Below, one piece after another: positions 1-5,392 of a DNA stretch of 5,671 nt (positions are counted from its first letter, which is position 1; each line of letters begins with the position of its first letter). Source of the DNA: Candidatus Latescibacterota bacterium (GTDB taxonomy: Bacteria; Latescibacterota; UBA2968; UBA8231); assembly GCA_021295675.1 (NCBI GenBank), contig JAGWBY010000170.1, positions 1,118 through 6,788 on the forward strand, written 5' to 3'. The position numbers and the translations under genes were made by a program. The notes beneath the pieces were generated by a model. It ran no database searches and was not told the origin of the DNA. It saw nothing but the letters and a program-made list of their open reading frames with translations.

Positions 1-430
1 GTCGGCCGGTGACCGGATGGCTAAGGCGTGGGGCGATTTCGCAGAGGGGCACCAGCACAAAGCTGCGCTCGTGCATGTGCGGATGCGGCAAGGTCAGATC
101 CGCGCTTTCGACGACGCGCTCGCCGTAGAGGAGCAGATCGAGGTCGAGGGTGCGCGGCCCCCAGTGAATACGGCGTTGCCGCTGGTGCTTTTTTTCGGCG
201 GTGAGCAGGGCGGCGAGCAGTGGTTCGGGAGCGAGCGAAGTTTCTATGGCAAAGACGGCGTTGAGGAAATCGGGTTGCTCGACCGGTCCCAGCGGCGGGG
301 TTTCGTAGGCGTGGGAGACCTCCGCGAGGCGCGTGTTGAGGAGCGCGGCGACTTCTCTGAGCCCGGCTTCTAGGTACGCGTGGCGGTCGCCGAGGTTGCT
401 GCCGATGGCTATATACGCTCGCTCAGTCAT
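1..430 (-). CDS. folK: FolK, HPPK (2-amino-4-hydroxy-6-hydroxymethyldihydropteridine diphosphokinase), 3' end off window
   Basis: This cytoplasmic enzyme transfers pyrophosphate from ATP to 6-hydroxymethyl-7,8-dihydropterin, the step after FolB in folate synthesis. I translated 143 codons from the ATG at 428-430 to the window edge with no stop. The N-terminus MTERAYIAIGSNLGDR (residues 1-16) is the family opening. The signature GPRTLDLDLLLYG (residues 91-103) carries the two Asp (96 and 98) that bind Mg2+ in known HPPKs. PHPHMHERSFVLVPL (115-129) and EIAP (131-134) follow in the usual order. E. coli HPPK is 158 residues, so only about 15-25 residues should be missing beyond the edge. The start overlaps the folB stop by 8 bp (423-430) and has no Shine-Dalgarno, so translation is probably coupled to folB. 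The reading frame seen here is intact, unlike that of folB. Confidence 0.93.
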   Translation of the reverse strand, partial: MTERAYIAIGSNLGDRHAYLEAGLREVAALLNTRLAEVSHAYETPPLGPVEQPDFLNAVFAIETSLAPEPLLAALLTAEKKHQRQRRIHWGPRTLDLDLLLYGERVVESADLTLPHPHMHERSFVLVPLCEIAPRLSHPVTGR

Positions 431-769
431 AGGAGCGGTGTATTTCGACTTCGATGCCGTCAAAGTGCGCGGCGACCGGGGGGTTGGGCTTGCGCACGCG
501 GACGACGAGTTCTACCGGAGCGCAGTGGGTGCCGACTTTCTCGGCGATGCGCTCGGCGAGGGCTTCGACCAATTTGCAGGGCTCGCCGGTGACTACATCG
601 GCCACCAGCGCGTACACCTCTGGATAGTTGATCGCCGCGTCTAGGTCGTCGCTGCGCCCTGGAGTTCGACATCGACCTCGTAGTGCTGGCCGAGTGCGGT
701 CTCTTCGGGGAAAAGCCCATGGTAGGCAAAAAAGCGCATGTTGCGCAGACGGAGTGCGTCGTTGGGCAT
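423..769 (-). pseudogene. folB: FolB, dihydroneopterin aldolase, frameshifted by a small internal deletion
   Basis: FolB converts 7,8-dihydroneopterin to 6-hydroxymethyl-dihydropterin and glycolaldehyde. The first part starts at the ATG 767-769 (MPNDALRLRNMRFFAYHG), with the conserved FPEE (20-23) and GQ (27-28), and reads to VDVELQ at about 659; that frame then hits TAG at 641-643. The second part continues in another frame as GRSDDLDAAINYPEVY (from about 656), then VTGEPCKLVEALAERIAE, RKPNPPV and VEIHRSYD, ending with TGA at 423-425. The catalytic Glu (22), the Tyr of INYPEVY and the Lys of RKP are all present. Compared with remembered relatives (VDLTAE, six residues, GQTDDL), about six residues are missing at the join. 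The 347 bp present plus 19 bp would give 121 codons, the usual family size. A single missing base is the alternative but leaves an abnormally short loop. The gene starts 10 bp after purD. It is either a real lesion or a sequence error. Confidence 0.87.
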
Positions 770-779
770 GGCAAAAACT

Positions 780-2087
780 TCAGGCGCGACCCAATGCCCG
801 ATAGGCGATGTCGCGGCGGCAATAGGCGTTGTCAAAGGCGATCTGATCTACTGCCGAGTAGGCTTTGGCGACGGCGGTTTGGAGCTCGGCGTCCGTGGCC
901 GTCACGCCGAGCACCCGGCCGCCATCCGTAATAACGCGACCGTTGCGCTGGGCCGTGCCGGCGTGAAAGACGACGAGGTCGTCGCGGTCGGCAAAATCCT
1001 CCAAGCCGCGGACCTCCAGGCCCTTCTCATAAGATTGTGGATAGCCATCCGAGGCCATGACTACGCAGACGGCCGCCCCGGGCGAGCATTCGACTTGTAC
1101 TTGATCCAAGCGGCCGGCGCAGGCGGCGGTGAGCACATCGACGAGATCGGTTTTGAGCAGGGGCATGAGGATTTGGCATTCGGGATCGCCGAAGCGGGCG
1201 TTGAACTCTACGACTTTAACACCATCGTTGGTACACATCAATCCGCAGTAAAGCACTCCTTGGTACGGGGTGCCTAGCCGACGCATTTCGTCGAGCACGG
1301 GCCGGATGATGCGCTCCTCGGCCTCGCGCACTAGGGCCAGCGTCATCACCGGTGCCGGAGCGTAGGCCCCCATGCCGCCAGTGTTGGGGCCTTTGTCGCC
1401 GTCGTAGATGGGCTTGTGGTCTTGGGCCGGCGTCAGGGTGATAAAATGCTCGCCGTCGCAGATTGCAAAGAGCGAGGCTTCCTCTCCGGTCATATATTCC
1501 TCGACGACGATGTGGTGACCGGCTCCGCCTAAAGTGCCTTCGTCGAGCATGTCGTGCGCTGCTGCGAGGGCTTGATCTACACTGTGGCAAACGACTGCGC
1601 CCTTGCCGGCGGCTAGGCCGCTGGCCTTGACCACGATTGGGGCACCCTGCTCGCGGATATAATTGCTGGCGGCGTGGCTGTCGGTGAAGCTCTGGTGTTG
1701 GGCGGTGGGGACGCCGACGCGCTCCATCAGGTCTTTGGCGAAGACCTTGCTGCTTTCGATGCGGGCCGCGGCTTCAGTGGGACCGAAGATCGCCAGGCCG
1801 CTGGCGCGGAAGCGATCGACAATGCCGCCGGCTAGGGCGTCGTCTGGGCCGACCACGGTCAGCCCGATTTGTTGCTCGTGGGCAAAGGCAATTAGGCGCT
1901 CGATTTCGCCGACTAGCTTTTCGCGCTCGGCCACGGGGGTATCGACGCGGATATCGACGCATTCGGCGAGGGAGGACATGCCGGGATTGCCGGGGGCGAC
2001 GTAGAGTTTGTCGATGCGCTGGCTCTGCGCCAGTTTCCACACGAGGGCGTGTTCGCGCCCTCCTTTGCCGACGACTAGGACGTTCAT
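780..2087 (-). CDS. purD: PurD, phosphoribosylamine--glycine ligase (GAR synthetase)
   Basis: This cytoplasmic ATP-grasp enzyme joins glycine to 5-phosphoribosylamine to make glycinamide ribonucleotide, step 2 of purine synthesis. The protein has 435 residues, close to the family's 420-435. Domains in order: N-terminal Rossmann-like domain with VVGKGGREHAL (5-15), APGNPGM (31-37) and VVGPDDAL (78-85); ATP-grasp domain with KASGLAAGKGAVV (154-166), EEYMTGEEAS (196-205), QDHKPIYDGDKGPNTGGMGAY (part of 222-242) and VEFNARFGDPECQ (293-305); and C-terminal domain with GYP (348-350), FHAGT (374-378), GGRVLGVTA (389-397) and CRRDI (423-427). Two small departures from the usual pattern are a Lys at position 8 (E. 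coli PurD has Asn) and DDAL where EAPL is common; neither suggests loss of function. The ATG at 2085-2087 is supported by a Shine-Dalgarno at 2094-2098. It probably heads a purD-folB-folK unit. Confidence 0.97.
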   Translation of the reverse strand: MNVLVVGKGGREHALVWKLAQSQRIDKLYVAPGNPGMSSLAECVDIRVDTPVAEREKLVGEIERLIAFAHEQQIGLTVVGPDDALAGGIVDRFRASGLAIFGPTEAAARIESSKVFAKDLMERVGVPTAQHQSFTDSHAASNYIREQGAPIVVKASGLAAGKGAVVCHSVDQALAAAHDMLDEGTLGGAGHHIVVEEYMTGEEASLFAICDGEHFITLTPAQDHKPIYDGDKGPNTGGMGAYAPAPVMTLALVREAEERIIRPVLDEMRRLGTPYQGVLYCGLMCTNDGVKVVEFNARFGDPECQILMPLLKTDLVDVLTAACAGRLDQVQVECSPGAAVCVVMASDGYPQSYEKGLEVRGLEDFADRDDLVVFHAGTAQRNGRVITDGGRVLGVTATDAELQTAVAKAYSAVDQIAFDNAYCRRDIAYRALGRA

Positions 2088-2093
2088 AGGCGT

Positions 2094-2098
2094 TCCTT
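2094..2098 (-). promoter_or_regulatory. Shine-Dalgarno of purD
   Basis: On the minus strand AAGGA (within GAAAGGA) lies 6 nt before the purD ATG. It is the clearest ribosome-binding site in the window and fixes the purD start. It sits directly against the outer end of the inverted-repeat element at 2099-2192. Confidence 0.8.
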
Positions 2099-2192
2099 TC
2101 TAAGAGGCTGTCTTAACATTTCGGAGTACCCTAAACCTCATCATACCACATCTGCGTTCATCTGCGGATATGTTGTTAAACCGCTTCTAAGA
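2099..2192. repeat. Small imperfect inverted-repeat element (MITE-like) between era and purD
   Basis: The spacer between the era stop and the purD Shine-Dalgarno is nearly filled by an element bounded by 19-20 bp inverted ends. The left end at 2099-2118 begins TCTAAGAGG and ends CTTAACA. The reverse complement of the right end (2174-2192) begins TCTTAGAAG and ends TTTAACA. By hand alignment about 16 positions match, with three mismatches and one gap. The interior is less G+C-rich than the flanking genes and contains two tandem 10-mers, CATCTGCGTT (2149-2158) and CATCTGCGGA (2159-2168). I recall CATCTGCG-type phrases as dispersed intergenic repeats in environmental bacterial genomes, but cannot check copy number here. 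No transposase is present and no outer target duplication is visible. It could be a MITE, a dispersed palindromic unit, or a long hairpin acting on mRNA. Confidence 0.55.
2140..2145 (-). promoter_or_regulatory. Possible extended -10 element (TGGTATGAT) upstream of purD
   Basis: On the minus strand TATGAT (5 of 6 matches to TATAAT) is preceded by TGG, giving an extended -10 form at 2140-2148. No good -35 stands 16-18 bp upstream. A start about 7 nt downstream would give a leader of about 45 nt before the purD ATG. The motif lies inside the inverted-repeat element, which could therefore supply the purD promoter. The call is weak because a short A+T-rich motif can occur by chance. Confidence 0.3.
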
Positions 2193-2193
2193 C

Positions 2194-3091
2194 TCAGAGA
2201 TAACCAAACTCCCGCAAATCGCGCTCTTTGTCGCGCCAATCTGAGCGGACTTTTACCCACAGTTCTACATAGACGGGCTCGTCGAGTAGTTCCTCTAAGG
2301 CGGCGCGAGCTTGGCGTCCGATTGATCGCAGGCGCAGGCCCTTCTTGCCGATGACGATGCCCTTCTGGCTCTCGCGCCCGACGTAGATAATGGCGCGAAT
2401 GTAGATTTTGTGGCTTGGGCGCTGGCGGAATTCCTCGATGTGGATGTTGATGGCGTAAGGTAGCTCGTCTTCGAGGTGCTCAAAAGCTACTTCGCGGATG
2501 CGCTCGGCGGCAAAAAACCGCTCGGGCTGTTCGGCCACCATATCGTCAGGGTAGAGCTTGGGGCCGCAGGGTAGTTGGGCCTCTAGGCGCGATAGCAAAT
2601 CGCCGAGCCCGTCGCCGCGCAGGGCGGAGACGGGGATTGGGCTGGCGATGCCGAACTCGTCCGCGATGCTTTTTTGCAGGCCGTCTAGCTGGGTGGGTTG
2701 TACTAGGTCAATTTTGTTGAGCACGGCCAAGACTGGTACCCGCGTACGCTCTAAGAAGTGCTTGACTAATGCGCTGCGGTCTTTGGGGCGGGAGGCGTCA
2801 AACAGCAGCAAGACTAGGTCGGCTTGGCGCGCGGCTTGGTCGATTTGGTGGGCCATGGTCTCGTGCAGCTTGTAGGAGGACTCTAACAGGCCCGGCGTGT
2901 CTAGGAAAATCATCTGACTCTGTGGACGCGTGAGGATGCCGAGGATGCGGCTGCGAGTCGTCTGCGGTTTGGCGGTGACGATGGAGAGCCGCTGGCCCAA
3001 GAAGGCGTCGACCGGCCAAGGCTACGTAGCCAACGCGGGGTTGCTCAGAAGCGGAAGCTGGCGGACAACTGGTAGGTTGCTTCGAGTGCAT
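2194..3091 (-). pseudogene. era: Era GTPase, P-loop deleted and frame shifted
   Basis: Era is an essential-class GTPase that binds 16S rRNA during 30S maturation. The main frame, open from a TTG at 2998-3000 to TGA at 2194-2196, gives 268 residues: G2 region PQTTR (12-16), G3 DTPG (34-37), G4 NKID (95-98), G5 SAL (125-127), then the KH domain with VIGKKGLRLRSIG (216-228) and the family ending ELWVKV...REFGYL. It lacks the Walker A motif. The expected N-terminus is present in another frame: ATG at 3089-3091, 20 residues, then GYVALAGR (21-28), exactly what precedes PNVGKST in Era. The frames meet at GTCGAC (3007-3012). Adding 29 bp, which would encode the missing P-loop, restores one frame of 308 residues (E. 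coli Era has 301). The reconstructed start overlaps the upstream gene by 47 bp and lacks a Shine-Dalgarno. Initiation at the TTG would give a protein unable to bind GTP normally. Confidence 0.88.
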
Positions 3092-3971
3092 CGTGCTGCA
3101 AATAGGCGAGGTCGAGGTCGAGGTTGCGGTGGGGGGTAAGCCCTAGCCCAAGGGACTGGCGGCCTTCCTCTAACCCGGCTCGCAAGGCGACATAATGGTG
3201 GCGGTATTCTAGGCCGGCGTTAAGCGGGACATCGGCGGTCGCCGTGTCGCCGCCGGAGCGAGTGGATAGGAGGGCGGTGGTCTGGCCCTCGGCGATGGGT
3301 ATGGCGTACGCCACGCCCAAGAGCAGCGAGGGCTGGATGCGGTCGGTGCTGTCCGTATTCCAGACGATGGGCGTGGTGGTCACGTCGCGCACGTTCGCTG
3401 CCAGCGCGATCTGGTGGCTCAATTGGTAGCGCACGCCTAGGTCGAGACCAAAGCCGTAGGCGTTGATGGAGGCGACTTGGCGGTAAATGGCTTTGGCGCT
3501 TAACCCGAGGGATAAGCGCGCACCGAGCCGGCGACTGCCCGACAGATACAGGGCGTAATCCGCGCTTTGTTCGGTCGAAGCGATGCGAGGACGATTGTCA
3601 GTACTGGGAGACTGAAGGGGCTCCGGCAGTTCGGTAAAGTGGATGTCGTCAATGCCCATGCGCACCACGCTCAGGGCCATGCCGTGCAAAAGGCGACCTG
3701 GACGGGCGACGGCGACAAAGTCGCGCTGGATGAGGCCGGAGAAGTGTTCGGAGTGCGTCAGGTGAACTTGGCGACTGCTGAGGGCGGACAGGCCAGCCGC
3801 ATTCCAATAGCCTGCGGTGGCGTCGTCCGCAAGGGCCACATAGGCACTGCCCAAGGCCGCAGAGCGGGCACCCGCACCCAAGCCGAGAAACTCACCGGCG
3901 TAGCGCGAGGCGGCGTGTACAGTCCCAGTCAGCAACAGGGCTAATGCAAGCGGAAGAAGACTCTTGAGCAT
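3045..3971 (-). CDS. PorV/PorQ-family outer-membrane beta-barrel protein
   Basis: I identify the family but not the exact role. The protein has 308 residues from the ATG at 3969-3971. Residues 1-20 form a signal peptide: LysLeu near the start, a Leu/Ala-rich core and a likely cut after VHA. The mature N-terminus carries the family signature FLGLGAGARSAALGSAYVAL, then DDATAGYWNAAGL. The rest shows alternating polar/hydrophobic strands such as ASRRLGARLSLGLSAKAIY-like segments, and the chain ends SASFRF with the C-terminal Phe expected of barrels inserted by BAM. Known relatives (PorV, PorQ) serve type IX secretion in Bacteroidota, but many phyla have members of unknown job, and no other secretion gene is visible here. 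An upstream ATG at 4026-4028 would add 19 residues before the signal peptide. I reject it because the likely promoter lies inside that stretch. The 3' end overlaps the reconstructed era start. Confidence 0.83.
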   Translation of the reverse strand: MLKSLLPLALALLLTGTVHAASRYAGEFLGLGAGARSAALGSAYVALADDATAGYWNAAGLSALSSRQVHLTHSEHFSGLIQRDFVAVARPGRLLHGMALSVVRMGIDDIHFTELPEPLQSPSTDNRPRIASTEQSADYALYLSGSRRLGARLSLGLSAKAIYRQVASINAYGFGLDLGVRYQLSHQIALAANVRDVTTTPIVWNTDSTDRIQPSLLLGVAYAIPIAEGQTTALLSTRSGGDTATADVPLNAGLEYRHHYVALRAGLEEGRQSLGLGLTPHRNLDLDLAYLQHDALEATYQLSASFRF

Positions 3972-3981
3972 GGGTTGTAAA

Positions 3982-4010
3982 AAGCTAGCGGAAGGGTGGC
4001 GGAGTGTCAA
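3982..4010 (-). promoter_or_regulatory. Sigma70-type promoter of the porV-like gene, very short leader
   Basis: On the minus strand a perfect -35 TTGACA (4005-4010) is followed after exactly 17 bp by TAGCTT (3982-3987), a weak -10 with 3 of 6 matches to TATAAT. A transcript would start near 3975, only a few nucleotides before the ATG at 3971. This fits the absence of a Shine-Dalgarno there and suggests a leaderless or nearly leaderless mRNA. It also argues that the gene is transcribed independently of gckA. The perfect -35 and ideal spacing support the call; the poor -10 limits it. Confidence 0.55.
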
Positions 4011-4050
4011 ATCGGCTCGCTGCATCATATTCCGCCGGGATGAGCGATCT

Positions 4051-5379
4051 TCAGGCTATGAGGACGATTTGTAGATCCATGACGTTGGTACCTGTAGGAC
4101 CTGTAATGACGAGGTCGTCCAACGCCGCGAAGAAGGGATAAGAGTCGTGGCGGTCGAGAAAGGCACGGGCGTCGAGACCTTGGGCGCGGGCGCGGCTCAA
4201 GGTCTGGCCGTCGGCTAGGGCACCGGCGGCATCGGTGGGACCGTCGGTGCCGTCGGTGCCACCGGAAAGCAGGGTGATGGTGGGCCAGCCGTCGAGCTGG
4301 AGGGATGCGGCTAAGGCTAATTCTTGGTTGCGCCCGCCCTTGCCGTCGCCGCGCAGGGTGACGGTCGTTTCGCCGCCAGCGATGAGACAGGCGGGCTGGG
4401 CGATGGGGCGGTCGGTCTCCGCAGTTTCTTGGGCGATGGAGACCAGTGCGGTGGCGGCATGGCGGGCCTCGCCCTGTAAGCGGCTGGTGAGGACGAGCAC
4501 CTCGTAGCCGAGCGCCTTGGCTTTTTCTGCGGCCGCGTCGATGGCCAAGCGGCTGTTGCCAATGACCAAGCTCTCGGCGCGGGCAAAGCAAGGGTCCCCA
4601 GATTTGGGGGTTTCCGGTTGCTCGCCTCGGGTGCCAGTTTCGAGGTGCTGACGGATTGAGGCGGGGAGCTGGTGGCGTAGGTCGTAGTGATCGACGATCG
4701 CTAGGCAATCGCCAAAAGTCGTGGCGTCTGGGTGGGTTGGACCGGAGGCGATGGTGTCGAGGGGATCGCCGATGACGTCCGAGAGCATGAGGGAGACCAC
4801 GCGGGCCGGTGCAGCTACCCGAGCGAGCAGCCCGCCTTTGATGGCCGAGAGGTGTTTGCGCAGGGCGTTGATTTCGTCGATGGTCGCGCCGCAGGCGAGC
4901 AGGAGGCGGGTGGTTTCTTGCTTTTCGGCGAGGGTCAGGCCTTCGGCTGGGGCGGGTAGCAAGGCCGAGCCGCCGCCGGAAAACAAGCCGAGGACCAGTG
5001 CGTCGGGGTCCAAGTTTGCTAGCAATTCGAGCTGGCGACGCGCACCGGCGACACCGGCTTCGTCCGGGATCGGATGTCCGGCTTCAAAGGTCTCGACCCG
5101 CGCCAACGGCAGCGCGTGGCCGTACTTGGTGTTGATGGCCCCACAGTCAATGCGGTCGCCGAGGATTGCTTCGGCGGCCGCAGCCATGGCCGCAGTGGCC
5201 TTGCCAGCACCGACTAGGCGCAGACTGGAAATGGTATCGAGAGGGAAGCGGAGCGGGCCACAGCGCAACTCATCGCCTGTGACCGCGAGGGTTTGATGGA
5301 CGCAATGGCCGGGATCGGCGGCAGCGACCCCGGCGTCAAAAATGGCGCGCGCATGGACGCGCCGCAAAGCAGCATCCAC
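4051..5379 (-). CDS. gckA: Glycerate 2-kinase (GckA/TtuD, DUF4147 + MOFRL family)
   Basis: This cytoplasmic enzyme phosphorylates D-glycerate with ATP to 2-phosphoglycerate, feeding glycerate from the serine, tartrate or photorespiratory-type routes into lower glycolysis. The protein has 442 residues, normal for the family. The N-terminal DUF4147 domain shows LVGAGKATAAM (55-65) with the conserved Lys 60, GHPIPDE (101-107), GLFSGGGSALL (131-141) and SDVIGDPLDTIASGPT (200-215). The C-terminal MOFRL domain shows GGETTVT (335-341), GKGGRNQE (346-353), GTDGTDGPTDAAGA (374-387) and GPTGTNVMDL (427-436). The start is GTG at 5377-5379, chosen because AAGGG lies 8 nt upstream and because it is 11 bp after the lexA stop. 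Older annotations often label this family hydroxypyruvate reductase (TtuD), which the sequence does not support. It may be co-transcribed with lexA, though no functional link is known. Confidence 0.93.
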   Translation of the reverse strand: MDAALRRVHARAIFDAGVAAADPGHCVHQTLAVTGDELRCGPLRFPLDTISSLRLVGAGKATAAMAAAAEAILGDRIDCGAINTKYGHALPLARVETFEAGHPIPDEAGVAGARRQLELLANLDPDALVLGLFSGGGSALLPAPAEGLTLAEKQETTRLLLACGATIDEINALRKHLSAIKGGLLARVAAPARVVSLMLSDVIGDPLDTIASGPTHPDATTFGDCLAIVDHYDLRHQLPASIRQHLETGTRGEQPETPKSGDPCFARAESLVIGNSRLAIDAAAEKAKALGYEVLVLTSRLQGEARHAATALVSIAQETAETDRPIAQPACLIAGGETTVTLRGDGKGGRNQELALAASLQLDGWPTITLLSGGTDGTDGPTDAAGALADGQTLSRARAQGLDARAFLDRHDSYPFFAALDDLVITGPTGTNVMDLQIVLIA

Positions 5380-5387
5380 CGAAGCGG

Positions 5388-5392
5388 CCCTT
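5388..5392 (-). promoter_or_regulatory. Shine-Dalgarno of gckA, overlapping the lexA stop
   Basis: On the minus strand AAGGG lies 8 nt before the GTG start of the glycerate kinase, and its two A bases are the last two bases of the lexA TAA stop (5391-5393). The arrangement supports the GTG start and translational coupling to lexA. Confidence 0.6.

Noticed and set aside
17..373. Plus-strand open frame of 118 codons at the left edge
   Set aside because: It is antisense to folK, whose GPRTLDLDLLLYG signature is unambiguous.
641..661. Programmed ribosomal frameshift in folB
   Set aside because: No slippery run is present at the join, and about six conserved-position residues are missing, which a frameshift alone would not restore.
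738..1277. Plus-strand open frame of 179 codons opposite purD
   Set aside because: It is antisense to the conserved PurD coding sequence and shows no recognisable family; G+C-rich genes often leave long antisense frames open.
2098..2192. 8 bp direct repeat TTCTAAGA (2098-2105 and 2185-2192) as a target-site duplication
   Set aside because: The repeats fall inside the inverted ends, whose outer 7 bp are nearly palindromic, so the direct match follows from that symmetry.
2088..2193. Rho-independent terminator after era
   Set aside because: No compact G+C-rich hairpin followed by a T run is present; the inverted ends are about 55 bp apart and lack a T tract.
2194..3000. A naturally shorter Era starting at the TTG 2998-3000
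   Set aside because: It would lack Walker A, and the missing N-terminus is found immediately upstream in another frame, so a lesion explains it better than a new start.
2798..3091. Minus-strand open frame of 97 codons as an independent small gene
   Set aside because: Only its first 28 codons make sense, as the Era N-terminus (GYVALAGR); the remainder is an out-of-frame reading of era.
4025..4708. Minus-strand open frame of 227 codons in another frame of gckA
   Set aside because: It is extremely Arg/Pro-rich, typical of an out-of-frame reading of a G+C-rich gene, and the true frame carries all MOFRL motifs.
4721..5296. Plus-strand open frame of 191 codons opposite the glycerate kinase
   Set aside because: Composition is Ser/Ala/Arg-rich with no motif, and the minus-strand DUF4147/MOFRL gene explains the region fully.
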